This document shows positions 1 to 5,880 of a DNA stretch of 8,859 bases, in pieces. Origin of the DNA: Acidobacteriaceae bacterium (GTDB taxonomy: Bacteria; Acidobacteriota; Terriglobia; Terriglobales; Acidobacteriaceae). The stretch spans positions 1 to 8,859 of the forward strand of contig PMXH01000486.1 in NCBI GenBank assembly GCA_003165855.1, in the 5' to 3' direction. The translations under genes were made by a program, and so were the position numbers. The notes below the pieces were generated by a model. It searched no databases. It saw nothing but the letters and a program-made list of their open reading frames with translations, and was not told the origin of the DNA. How positions within the stretch are numbered: position 1 is the first letter of the stretch; every line of letters starts with the position of its first letter.

Positions 1-486
1 TTCACTTCGTACAACTACCACGGGAAGGGAAACTTTGCGTCTCTGGTGGATGCGGTGGTGCTGGGCGCGACCGAGGTCGACGAAAACTTCAATGCCAATG
101 TGGTCACGCACTCCGATGGACGTCTGCTGCACGGCATCGGCGGCTGGCAAAACTGTCTGGCAGCAGGGTGCACCATCCTGGCCGTGCCTTCGTTTCGAGA
201 CCGCATTCCGGTCATCGTCGATCAGGTGACCACGTTGTGCGGGCCGGGAGAATTGATCGATGTGGTCGTGACCGAGCGCGGCATCGCCATCAACCCGCGC
301 CGCCAGGATCTGATGGATGCGGTCAAGGGCTCGAAGCTTCCGATCCGCCCGCTGCAGGAGATCAAGTCAGAAGTGGAGCGCATCTGTGGCGGCAAACCGC
401 AACGGCTCAAACGCGGAGACCGGCCCGTTGCTGTCGTCAAGTGGGTCGACGGCACCGTGCTCGATAGTGTCTGGCAGGTTGTGTGA
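1..486 (+). CDS. citF: Citrate lyase alpha chain (citrate CoA-transferase), C-terminal part
   Basis: The reading frame is open from base 1 and ends at the TGA at 484-486, giving 161 residues of what is normally a protein of about 500 residues. I recognise the C-terminal part of CitF from runs such as LGATEVDENFNANVVTHSDG, LLHGIGGWQN, PSFRDRIPVIVD, LCGPGELIDVVVTERGIAIN and the ending VKWVDGTVLDSVWQVV. In the family, CitF is the alpha subunit of the cytoplasmic citrate lyase complex. It transfers the acyl carrier protein thioester from acetate to citrate, and CitE then cleaves citryl-ACP to oxaloacetate. The citD and citE genes would be expected upstream, outside the window. No gene follows on the same strand for more than 600 bases, so this is probably the last gene of its operon. 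The start is outside the window, and GTG 46 is only an internal codon. Confidence 0.93.
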   Translation, partial: FTSYNYHGKGNFASLVDAVVLGATEVDENFNANVVTHSDGRLLHGIGGWQNCLAAGCTILAVPSFRDRIPVIVDQVTTLCGPGELIDVVVTERGIAINPRRQDLMDAVKGSKLPIRPLQEIKSEVERICGGKPQRLKRGDRPVAVVKWVDGTVLDSVWQVV

Positions 487-619
487 GGAACAGTGGGCCT
501 GCCCGGGCCAACCAGGTTCGGATCAGATAGACAAACGCAGAAATAGACGGCGCGATTCATTTGCAGCACCTTCAATTTGGGTAAGGCGCGGCAGCTAGCC
601 GACGCTCAGGGCTGCGCGT
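487..619. other. Short convergent intergenic spacer
   Basis: This spacer separates the end of citF on the plus strand from the end of the small minus-strand gene at 620. It contains GC-rich self-complementary stretches, for example GGCC at 500-503 and 510-513, and CGGC/GCCG around 589-601. None is followed by a T tract, so I do not call a terminator. No credible gene is seen. Confidence 0.5.
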
Positions 620-820
620 TCAGGACACTCTCTGCGACAAACAGGCGACTCGTGCTTGCTGTAGCAGCAGACTGGAAATGTACTCCTCCTCCGCTTCTTC
701 AGAGGCGAACTTGTGGGAAGTTTCAAGTTTGGTGGACGCAAGCAGTACGTGAAACCAGCGCACGGCAACCACAGCCGCGAGCATCCATGCGAAGAACCAG
801 GCCTCAATCAGTAGAATCAT
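620..820 (-). CDS. Small single-pass membrane protein (66 aa), unknown function
   Basis: The gene reads on the minus strand from the ATG at 820-818 to the TGA at 622-620. The start is supported by a strong Shine-Dalgarno sequence, GGAGGAAGA, whose complement lies at 823-831; the GGAGG core is 6 nt upstream of the ATG. The protein opens with MILLIEAWFFAWMLAAVVAV, a hydrophobic helix over about residues 2-27, consistent with one membrane segment. A polar, acidic tail follows with EEAEEE around residues 41-46, then SSLLLQQARVACLSQRVS at the C-terminus. I do not recognise the family. It stands alone between citF, with which it is convergent, and the flavoprotein gene, with which it is divergent. 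A hydrophobic N-terminus, a good ribosome binding site and a charged tail together argue for a real gene and not a chance frame. Confidence 0.6.
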   Translation of the reverse strand: MILLIEAWFFAWMLAAVVAVRWFHVLLASTKLETSHKFASEEAEEEYISSLLLQQARVACLSQRVS

Positions 821-837
821 GGTCTTCCTCCACAGCC

Positions 838-851
838 CCGCCGAAAGGCGG
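838..851. repeat. Short hairpin with GAAA loop, stem CCGCC/GGCGG
   Basis: CCGCC at 838-842 pairs with GGCGG at 847-851 around a GAAA loop (843-846) when read on the plus strand. On the minus strand, where it would sit in the 5' untranslated region of the 66-aa gene just upstream of its Shine-Dalgarno site, the loop reads TTTC. A function in translation control is only a possibility. Confidence 0.35.
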
Positions 852-878
852 CACAGCCTGAGCTAGAGCTGATCCAAC

Positions 879-894
879 CCCCACGAAAGTGGGG
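879..894. repeat. Short hairpin with GAAA loop, stem CCCCAC/GTGGGG
   Basis: CCCCAC at 879-884 and GTGGGG at 889-894 form a perfect 6-bp stem around GAAA (885-888). The same loop occurs 40 bases away at 838-851. The sequence continues as GTACC, and the unit resembles short dispersed intergenic hairpins I associate with acidobacterial genomes; that association is from memory and untested here. No T tract follows on either strand, so it is not an obvious terminator. Confidence 0.4.
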
Positions 895-914
895 TACCAG
901 CAAAACTTTCGAAC

Positions 915-943
915 AGTATACAATATAGACCATAGAAGTACTA
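915..943 (-). promoter_or_regulatory. Possible promoter of the 66-aa minus-strand gene
   Basis: In the only AT-rich patch of this intergenic region, the minus strand reads TATACT (complement of 915-920), five of six matches to a sigma-70 -10 box. A spacer of 17 bases places the -35 hexamer at 938-943, which reads TAGTAC on the minus strand and matches poorly. Transcription from here would give a leader of roughly 85-90 bases containing both GAAA-loop hairpins. The same patch has TACAAT on the plus strand (919-924), so it could also serve the flavoprotein gene. Confidence 0.22.
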
Positions 944-1136
944 GACATTACGAGATCGGAGCTTCGGTTGGCTGTGATTTGGGGTAGGGCGAGATTAGTT
1001 CCTGAGAGATGAAACGAATTGCCGTTTGACGGCAGCGCGGTTTTGCGGCAGAGAGCTAATTCCCGCATCGTCTGCGGTTGACGATAGGTCTTGAAATTGC
1101 ACGGTTGGTAGACACAGATCGATGTGGGAGTGCGAG

Positions 1137-2653
1137 ATGGGAATGAATCGAACCAACGGAAGCAAACCAGGTTATCGCTTTACAGTAGCAATCATCGGCG
1201 GAGGATTCGCGGGCGCGACTCTCGCGGCGCAGGTGCTGCGGAGGTCAGGGGGCAGCATCTCGGTGGTTCTCGTGGAGAGGGGCGCGCGCGTCGGCCGGGG
1301 CGTGGCATACGGGACAGAATGCGGGCGGCACTTGCTGAATGTCCGGGCGCAGAACATGAGCGCTTACCCGGACGATCCTGAGCACTTCCTACGCTGGGCG
1401 CGGGATAAGCACGATCCCGGCGCGAAGCCCGGCGATTATCTTCCGCGCCAGGCGTACGGTCAGTACATCGCGTGGCTGCTGGAGCAAGAAAACGAACGTC
1501 ATCCCGGCCGACTGGTGCATGTGCAAGATGAGGCTATCGCGCTGGACCGTGACCGCGAGCAGACGGAAATCCGCCTGCGCAGCGGGCAGAGTATCTTGGC
1601 TGGCAAGGTTGTGCTGGCTCTGGGCAATTTCCCTCCGGGCGATCCGCGCCTGCCGGGGAAGACGCCCCACAGCCAGCGGTATGTCTGCGATCCGTGGGCA
1701 GCGGAGCATTGGGAGATGTCGCGAGGGCTGAGGACAAGGATAAGAATGTTCTGCTGGTCGGTTCCGGCCTTACCAGCGTGGACGTCGTCATCTCATTGCG
1801 GGAGCAGGGATTCCGTGGAACGATTCACATTCTTTCCCGCCGCGGCTTGCTGCCGCAAACGCACAAGGCGGCAGTTTCCTGGCCGCGATTCTGGGACGAG
1901 AGATCTCCCACAACCATCCGCGGACTGTTGCGGTTGATCCGAATGCAAGTCGAAGCTGCGGAAAGACTGGGCGGCGACTGGCGTGCCGTGATGGATTCCC
2001 TTCGTCCTTTGACCCAAGAAATCTGGCGGTCCCTGCCGCATCGGGAGCAGCGAAGGTTTCTTCGTCACGTCCGTCCCTATTGGGAAGTCCATCGTCACCG
2101 CGTAGCGCCGGAAATTGGCGCTGTGCTGGCATCGCAGATGGAAGCGAATCAGATTGAGCTCCACGCCGGCCGGATTACGGGCTATGGAGAGGACATTGAC
2201 GGCGTCGACGTGACTTACCGCGAGCGCAAGAGCGGAGAACTGCAGAGACTGCGCGTCGACCACGTTATCAACTGCACCGGTCCCGAAGCGGATTGCCGCA
2301 GGATCGAGAATGCGCTGCTAACGAATCTTGTACGGCAGGAAATGGTTCGCCCCGATCCATTATTTCTGGGTCTGGATACCGCTCAGGATGGGGCCGTGAT
2401 CAATGCCCGCGGCGAAGTTTCGGACTTTCTCTATACGCTGGGCCCGTCGCGCAAAGGGAGCCTGTGGGAGACGACAGCCGTACCCGAGATTCGGGTCCAG
2501 GCCTCGCAGACGGCAACGCTGCTGCTCGCCGGTTACGAGCGCAAGGGTCCCACGCCTGTTCGGAGCGAACCAGTCGCGGATTTGCATCGCGTGGTTCAGC
2601 CAGTTTTCTTCGGCAGGGAAGAGAAGCGGCCAACGACAATCCCCGAGGCTTAA
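1137..2653 (+). pseudogene. FAD/NAD(P)-binding protein (YdhS/COG4529-like), frameshifted
   Basis: Two overlapping frames together encode one flavoprotein of about 505 residues. The first begins at ATG 1137, chosen because GGGAG at 1126-1130 lies 6 nt upstream; in-frame ATGs also occur at 1122 and 1143. It carries an FAD-binding Rossmann motif, VAIIGGGFAGATLAAQVL (residues 17-34), then ERGARVGRGVAYGT and LLNVRAQNMSAYPDDPEHFL, which is characteristic of the YdhS-like family (NAD_binding_9). After WAAEHW this frame turns to nonsense. The protein resumes one base back as GDVARAEDKDKNVLLVGSGL, with a second nucleotide-binding motif and later VINCTGPE, ending at TAA 2651-2653. Adding one G to the GGG at 1711-1713 would restore a single frame. 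I infer a real mutation or an assembly error. The family is thought to be a flavin-dependent oxidoreductase; its substrate is unknown. Confidence 0.85.
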
Positions 2654-2660
2654 TCGGAAC

Positions 2661-2714
2661 AAGGGGCAGGTATCCGCTGCAATCCTCGGCGGACGACTGC
2701 CCCTTGCCCTTTTT
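2661..2714 (+). terminator. Probable intrinsic terminator after the flavoprotein gene
   Basis: AAGGGGCAG (2661-2669) pairs perfectly with CTGCCCCTT (2697-2705), a 9-bp stem. A second stem nests inside it, TCCGC (2673-2677) with GCGGA (2689-2693). Four bases later comes TTTTT (2710-2714). It begins 7 bases after the flavoprotein stop codon. The long nested loop and the small offset before the T run make it less than textbook, but position and strand fit. Confidence 0.55.
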
Positions 2715-2772
2715 CAACGTCCGGCGGCCTAGCCCTCTGGAATGAGAGAGAGAGGCACCGGCTTTTTATCGG

Positions 2773-3174
2773 TTAACGTTTGCCCTCAACTGCGTGGCCG
2801 CGTCCATCGCGCACTTCGTTTCCTTTGAAGTGGGCGATCTTATCGACGTGCTTATTCGGATCGGGTTTCTCACCACGGGCTGGCCTGGGGCCGTTATAGC
2901 CGTGCTCGGGATGGAAACGGTTATTTACATGGCCGCGAAAACCTTCCGGGCCATGGAACCACGGACCGACGCCAATGAAAACGCCACCCGTGAACCACTC
3001 CGGGCCATAGTAGCCGTAGGGGGCGCAGTCGTATGGCGGAACGTCATAGTAACCGTAGGGACAATCAGGCGCAACTCCGATATCGACGCTGACCTGAGCC
3101 TGCGTTTTGGGTGCAGTTAGCGCGAAGCAGATTCCAGCGACGGCAACTAACAGAAACAACTTAAGTCCGTTCAT
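2773..3174 (-). CDS. Small secreted Tyr/Gly/Pro-rich protein, unknown function
   Basis: The gene reads on the minus strand from ATG 3174-3172 to TAA 2775-2773 and encodes 133 residues. GAGGA (complement of 3181-3185) lies 6 nt upstream of the start. The N-terminus is a classic Sec signal peptide: positive at Lys5, hydrophobic core over about residues 6-19, likely cleavage after TQA (residue 26). The mature part starts QVSVDIGVAPDC and contains PYGYY twice (residues 39-43 and 52-56), with Cys38 and Cys50 as possible disulfide partners. FTGGVFIGVGPWFHG follows, then a basic, His/Gly/Lys-rich tail. Cys16 lies in the hydrophobic core without a proper lipobox, so I do not call a lipoprotein. I recall similar short exported proteins in acidobacterial genomes but cannot name a function. 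It is convergent with the flavoprotein gene and diverges from the hydrogenase operon. Confidence 0.8.
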   Translation of the reverse strand: MNGLKLFLLVAVAGICFALTAPKTQAQVSVDIGVAPDCPYGYYDVPPYDCAPYGYYGPEWFTGGVFIGVGPWFHGPEGFRGHVNNRFHPEHGYNGPRPARGEKPDPNKHVDKIAHFKGNEVRDGRGHAVEGKR

Positions 3175-3317
3175 AGATTATCCTCACCATCCGCGGGTCG
3201 GTTATCGGACCGCCCCTACGTTATTCACTGTAAGCACTAGATCAGCTCGTTTCGAGCCGCTCGTGCAGGCCAATACGATTCAGATTTCGAGCCAAGGGTT
3301 GACTCCATAAAACAGGA

Positions 3318-3341
3318 CCAACGTCGTCTGCCTAACGTTGG
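3318..3341. repeat. Inverted repeat CCAACGT/ACGTTGG
   Basis: CCAACGT at 3318-3324 and ACGTTGG at 3335-3341 are exact reverse complements separated by 10 bases. No T tract follows. It could be an operator for a dimeric regulator or a small hairpin. It lies about 400 bases upstream of hybO and about 145 bases upstream of the divergent secreted-protein gene. Confidence 0.35.
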
Positions 3342-3345
3342 CAAC

Positions 3346-3366
3346 CGCACCAACGCAGTGGGTGCG
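3346..3366. repeat. Inverted repeat CGCACC/GGTGCG
   Basis: CGCACC at 3346-3351 and GGTGCG at 3361-3366 are exact reverse complements with a 9-base spacer. The repeat begins 5 bases after the previous one ends, so the two form a tandem pair of dyads. Confidence 0.3.
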
Positions 3367-3430
3367 CGGACTCTGAGGCTCGGCCCAAGAGCTCGCGGCT
3401 ACGAATGAATCAGAAGACAACTCAGTGTCA

Positions 3431-3455
3431 CAGTGATGGGTGACGAGAATCACTG
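3431..3455. repeat. Inverted repeat CAGTGAT/ATCACTG
   Basis: CAGTGAT at 3431-3437 and ATCACTG at 3449-3455 are exact reverse complements separated by 11 bases. An alternative partner TCAGTG at 3422-3427 can pair with CACTGA at 3451-3456, so two mutually exclusive pairings are possible. A regulatory role is a guess. Confidence 0.35.
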
Positions 3456-3461
3456 ATTCAA

Positions 3462-3482
3462 GTTATCGATCCGGGAGATAAC
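3462..3482. repeat. Inverted repeat GTTATC/GATAAC
   Basis: GTTATC at 3462-3467 and GATAAC at 3477-3482 are exact reverse complements with a 9-base spacer. This 21-bp dyad has the size typical of a dimeric helix-turn-helix regulator site. It lies about 255 bases upstream of the hybO start. Confidence 0.3.
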
Positions 3483-3737
3483 CAATATCGTTCATCCGGG
3501 GCTTGCGGCCGGGCGGACGGGCTGTGGAACGACGGGATACGGGCGGAGACGAGAGAAACCGGCATCGCGCAACAATGCATTGATTCCTGATTCTTACCGG
3601 TGGGCAGCGCGCATCTCCCGGTTTTGTTCTCAGTTTTTCCCAGCCTCCTGCGGCTCCACGTAGAACACCATTCAGGTTCGAGAGAGTGTTTCTGGCCGAG
3701 ATGTTCGCACGGTAATGCGGTACCCAGGAAGGCGCTC

Positions 3738-4952
3738 ATGTCCAAGCACCCAACCATTGCAGAACACACGATTGCGGAACATCTGGAGGCGAGCGGAGTC
3801 TCGCGAAGAAGCTTCCTCCAGTTATGCGGCATGCTGATGGCGGCCGCGCCGATGGGATTGGCGCTTACCAGCAAAGGTTCCGTCTTGCAGGTGGCCGACG
3901 CGATCGGAAAAGCGAAGCGGCCGTCGGTGATCTGGCTGCATTTCCAGGACTGCACGGGATGCACCGAGACGTTATTACGGACCTCGGCTCCCGACGTGGC
4001 TCACCTTATCCTCGATGTGATCTCCCTCGATTACCACGAAACCTTGATGGCTGCTTCTGGCGCGCAAGCCGAAGCGGCGTTGAGCAAAGCCATGGCCGAC
4101 AACGCCGGCAAATATGTTCTGGTGGTGGAAGGCGCGATTCCGACTCGGGATGACGGGATCTACTACGAAATGGGCGGCAGGCCCGGCGTGCAGGTGTTGA
4201 GAGAAGTTGCCGCCCAAGCGGCTGCGGTGATCGCCATTGGCTCCTGTGCTTCCTGGGGCGGGATTCCGTCCGCAGACCCGAATCCTACTGGCGCCATGGG
4301 AGTGAACAACGTGGCATCGGGCAAACCGATCGTGAACCTTCCCGGCTGCCCGCCCAATCCGTATAACCTGCTCGGTGTTGTTCTGGAATACGTCACCATG
4401 GGACGGCTGCCGGAGATGGATGAGTTCGGCCGCCCGAAGTTTGCCTACGAGCGCGTGATTCACGAGAATTGCCCGCGCCGAGCGCACTTTGATGCCGGCC
4501 GGTTTGCGGCGGCGTTCGGTGACGAAGGCCATCGCAAGGGCTGGTGCCTCTACAAACTTGGCTGCAAAGGGCCGATCACGCATGCCGCGTGTTCGGTGCG
4601 GCAATTCAATGAGATTCCCGGGGTATGGCCGATCGGAATCGGAGCTCCGTGCGTGGGTTGTACGGAGAAGGGCGTGGTTTGGCGAATGGGTACGTTTGAA
4701 ACCGTGCCGATTCATCTGGCAACTCCTCCCGACACGTATCCGCCAATTTACAGTCCTGCTGGACAAATCAAAGTGGGTGCGGCGGTGTTGGTAGGAGCAA
4801 TTGCGGGTGCGGTCGGCGGCGCTACGTGGGTGGCCTCCCAGCGTTTCCAGAGCAGCGCCGAGGCTGGCATCGAACGAGTCATCGTGGATCGCAAGCACGC
4901 GGAAGAGCTCAAAGAGACGGCGGAGAAGCAAATCCCTAAGAAAGAGGACTGA
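3738..4952 (+). CDS. hybO: [NiFe] hydrogenase small subunit, HybO-type (group 1)
   Basis: This 404-residue protein starts at ATG 3738, with AGGA 8 nt upstream and a twin-arginine signal SRRSFLQL (residues 22-29) correctly near the N-terminus. The small subunit carries the electron relay from the Ni-Fe site. The proximal cluster ligands are visible in DCTGCTE (Cys72, Cys75), GSCASWGG (Cys170) and LPGCPPNP (Cys204). The distal cluster has His242, Cys245, Cys270 and Cys276. The medial [3Fe-4S] cluster has Cys285, Cys305 and Cys308. Gly74 and Gly175 replace the two extra cysteines of O2-tolerant HyaA-type enzymes, so a standard [4Fe-4S] proximal cluster is expected. A C-terminal helix (about 346-367) anchors it in the membrane, followed by a charged tail. 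It is first in the operon; hybA starts 1 nt after its stop. The longer frame back to GTG 3600 adds 46 residues before the Tat signal and is unlikely. Confidence 0.96.
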   Translation: MSKHPTIAEHTIAEHLEASGVSRRSFLQLCGMLMAAAPMGLALTSKGSVLQVADAIGKAKRPSVIWLHFQDCTGCTETLLRTSAPDVAHLILDVISLDYHETLMAASGAQAEAALSKAMADNAGKYVLVVEGAIPTRDDGIYYEMGGRPGVQVLREVAAQAAAVIAIGSCASWGGIPSADPNPTGAMGVNNVASGKPIVNLPGCPPNPYNLLGVVLEYVTMGRLPEMDEFGRPKFAYERVIHENCPRRAHFDAGRFAAAFGDEGHRKGWCLYKLGCKGPITHAACSVRQFNEIPGVWPIGIGAPCVGCTEKGVVWRMGTFETVPIHLATPPDTYPPIYSPAGQIKVGAAVLVGAIAGAVGGATWVASQRFQSSAEAGIERVIVDRKHAEELKETAEKQIPKKED

Positions 4953-4953
4953 T

Positions 4954-5880
4954 GTGGCCATCACTCGGCGAGAACTGTTCACCACCATCGCCAAGGCCGG
5001 AGTGCCGGCTGCCGTGGCGCTCACCGTCGGCTCGAAGGCCCTGCAGGCGGAGGAAATCCCCATCCCCGGCGCCGCGGTCGGATTACTCTATGACGCCAGC
5101 ATTTGCATCGGCTGCAAGGCTTGCGTGGCAGCCTGCGCCGAAGCCAACGACACGCCGCCCGATACGCGCGGCGACTCACTGCATCAAGCGCCTTCCGACC
5201 TCAACGATCTCACCCGCAACATCATCAAGCTGTATAAGCCGGAAGACGGCTCCGCTTTTTCGTTTGTGAAGCGCCAGTGCATGCACTGTCTGGATCCCGC
5301 TTGTGCTGCCGGTTGTCCCTTCCAGGCGCTGCATAAGGATCCGGAGACGGGCATTGTGAGTTGGACGGCCGACAAATGTATTGGTTGCCGCTACTGCACC
5401 ATCACGTGTCCGTATCACATCCCGCGTTTCCAATGGCAGGGATACAACCCGCGCGTAACGAAGTGCGAATTGTGCAGCCACCGGCTGGAGAAAGGGCTTA
5501 AGCCGGGATGTACCAGCGTGTGTCCCACGGGCGCCGTGATTTTCGGTCCGCGCACCGTCTTGCTCTCGGAGGCCCACGAGCGCATCAAGAATAATCCCGG
5601 CCGCTACTATCAGAGCCGCGTGTACGGAGAAATCGATAACGGCGGCACGCAATCACTCTATTTGTCTCGCGTCGCCTTCGAAAAACTCGGCTTGCCGGAG
5701 CTGGGACCGGAGTCGGTGCCGGCCAGAACCTTGCGTTGGCAGCGACGCCTTTATCAGTACTTCGCGCTGCCGGCGCTGTTGTATGCCGGCCTGGTGCAGG
5801 TGATTCGTAAGAGCCTGGCGGGCCACGAGCAGGAAGCGCATGAACGCGAGAGAGAAACTGGTTTGAGGGCGCAACTATGA
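4954..5880 (+). CDS. hybA: Hydrogenase-2-type ferredoxin subunit HybA
   Basis: This 308-residue Fe-S protein should pass electrons between HybO and the membrane subunit HybB on the periplasmic side. The start is GTG 4954, with GAGGA at 4944-4948 placed 5 nt upstream, and it puts a Tat-like motif TRRELFTTI at residues 4-12. The same frame is open back to 4801, but that part overlaps hybO and is spurious. Sixteen cysteines for four [4Fe-4S] clusters are visible: CIGCKACVAAC (51-61), CMHCLDPACAAGC (109-121), CIGCRYCTITC (142-152), CELC (171-174) and CTSVC (186-190). Family-typical stretches include LLYDASICIGC and PTGAVIFGPR. A hydrophobic stretch near the C-terminus (about residues 270-285, FALPALLYAGLVQVI) matches the HybA membrane anchor, and a charged tail follows. 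Its last four bases overlap the hybB start (ATGA), which suggests translational coupling. Confidence 0.95.
   Translation: MAITRRELFTTIAKAGVPAAVALTVGSKALQAEEIPIPGAAVGLLYDASICIGCKACVAACAEANDTPPDTRGDSLHQAPSDLNDLTRNIIKLYKPEDGSAFSFVKRQCMHCLDPACAAGCPFQALHKDPETGIVSWTADKCIGCRYCTITCPYHIPRFQWQGYNPRVTKCELCSHRLEKGLKPGCTSVCPTGAVIFGPRTVLLSEAHERIKNNPGRYYQSRVYGEIDNGGTQSLYLSRVAFEKLGLPELGPESVPARTLRWQRRLYQYFALPALLYAGLVQVIRKSLAGHEQEAHERERETGLRAQL

Larger units (their letters stand above)
821..1136. other. Divergent intergenic region between the small membrane protein and the flavoprotein gene
   Basis: This stretch of about 316 bases lies between two diverging genes and should hold both promoters. It contains the Shine-Dalgarno site of the minus gene (823-831), two hairpins with GAAA loops (838-851 and 879-894), an AT-rich patch at about 903-950, and a 6-bp hairpin TGCCGT/ACGGCA with loop TTG at 1020-1034. 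An open frame on the minus strand (1068 to 817) has low-complexity, Ser/Arg/Gly-rich content and no recognisable domain, so I do not call it a gene. No RNA gene was recognised. Confidence 0.5.
3175..3737. other. Long intergenic region upstream of the hydrogenase operon
   Basis: This region of about 563 bases separates the minus-strand secreted protein from hybO and should contain both promoters and the regulatory region of the hydrogenase operon. No credible coding sequence is seen in it. The frame of hybO is open back to a GTG at 3600, but that extension is not hydrogenase-like. Four short inverted repeats lie between 3318 and 3482 and are listed separately. I found no convincing -35/-10 pair and no properly spaced sigma-54 -24/-12 element. 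The hybO Shine-Dalgarno site, AGGA at 3726-3729, is at the right end. Confidence 0.6.

Noticed and set aside
817..1068. An 83-codon minus-strand frame upstream of the small membrane protein
   Set aside because: Composition is Ser/Arg/Gly-rich and low in complexity, no domain is visible, and it overlaps the Shine-Dalgarno region of the better-supported gene.
1705..1725. Programmed -1 frameshift as the explanation for the split flavoprotein
   Set aside because: The bases at the switch (CAT TGG GAG ATG) do not form a slippery heptamer of the X XXY YYZ type and I see no adjacent stimulatory structure; a missing G is simpler.
2744..2754. Short GA dinucleotide run
   Set aside because: About five units only; too short to be meaningful as a repeat.
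3693..3708. A sigma-54-like element TGGCC...TTCGC upstream of hybO
   Set aside because: The GG and GC dinucleotides are 11 bases apart; the -24/-12 promoter needs 10, and the flanking match is poor.
3600..3737. Extension of hybO to the upstream GTG at 3600
   Set aside because: The extra 46 residues are not hydrogenase-like and would place the Tat motif near residue 69, while ATG 3738 has AGGA upstream and puts the Tat motif at residues 22-29.
4801..4953. Extension of hybA into the end of hybO
   Set aside because: The added residues are a frame shadow of hybO; GTG 4954 has a GAGGA site and yields a Tat signal at the N-terminus.
3975..5063. A 362-codon minus-strand open frame opposite hybO and the start of hybA
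   Set aside because: Same reason: it is a mirror of well-supported coding sequence with low-complexity Arg/His-rich content.
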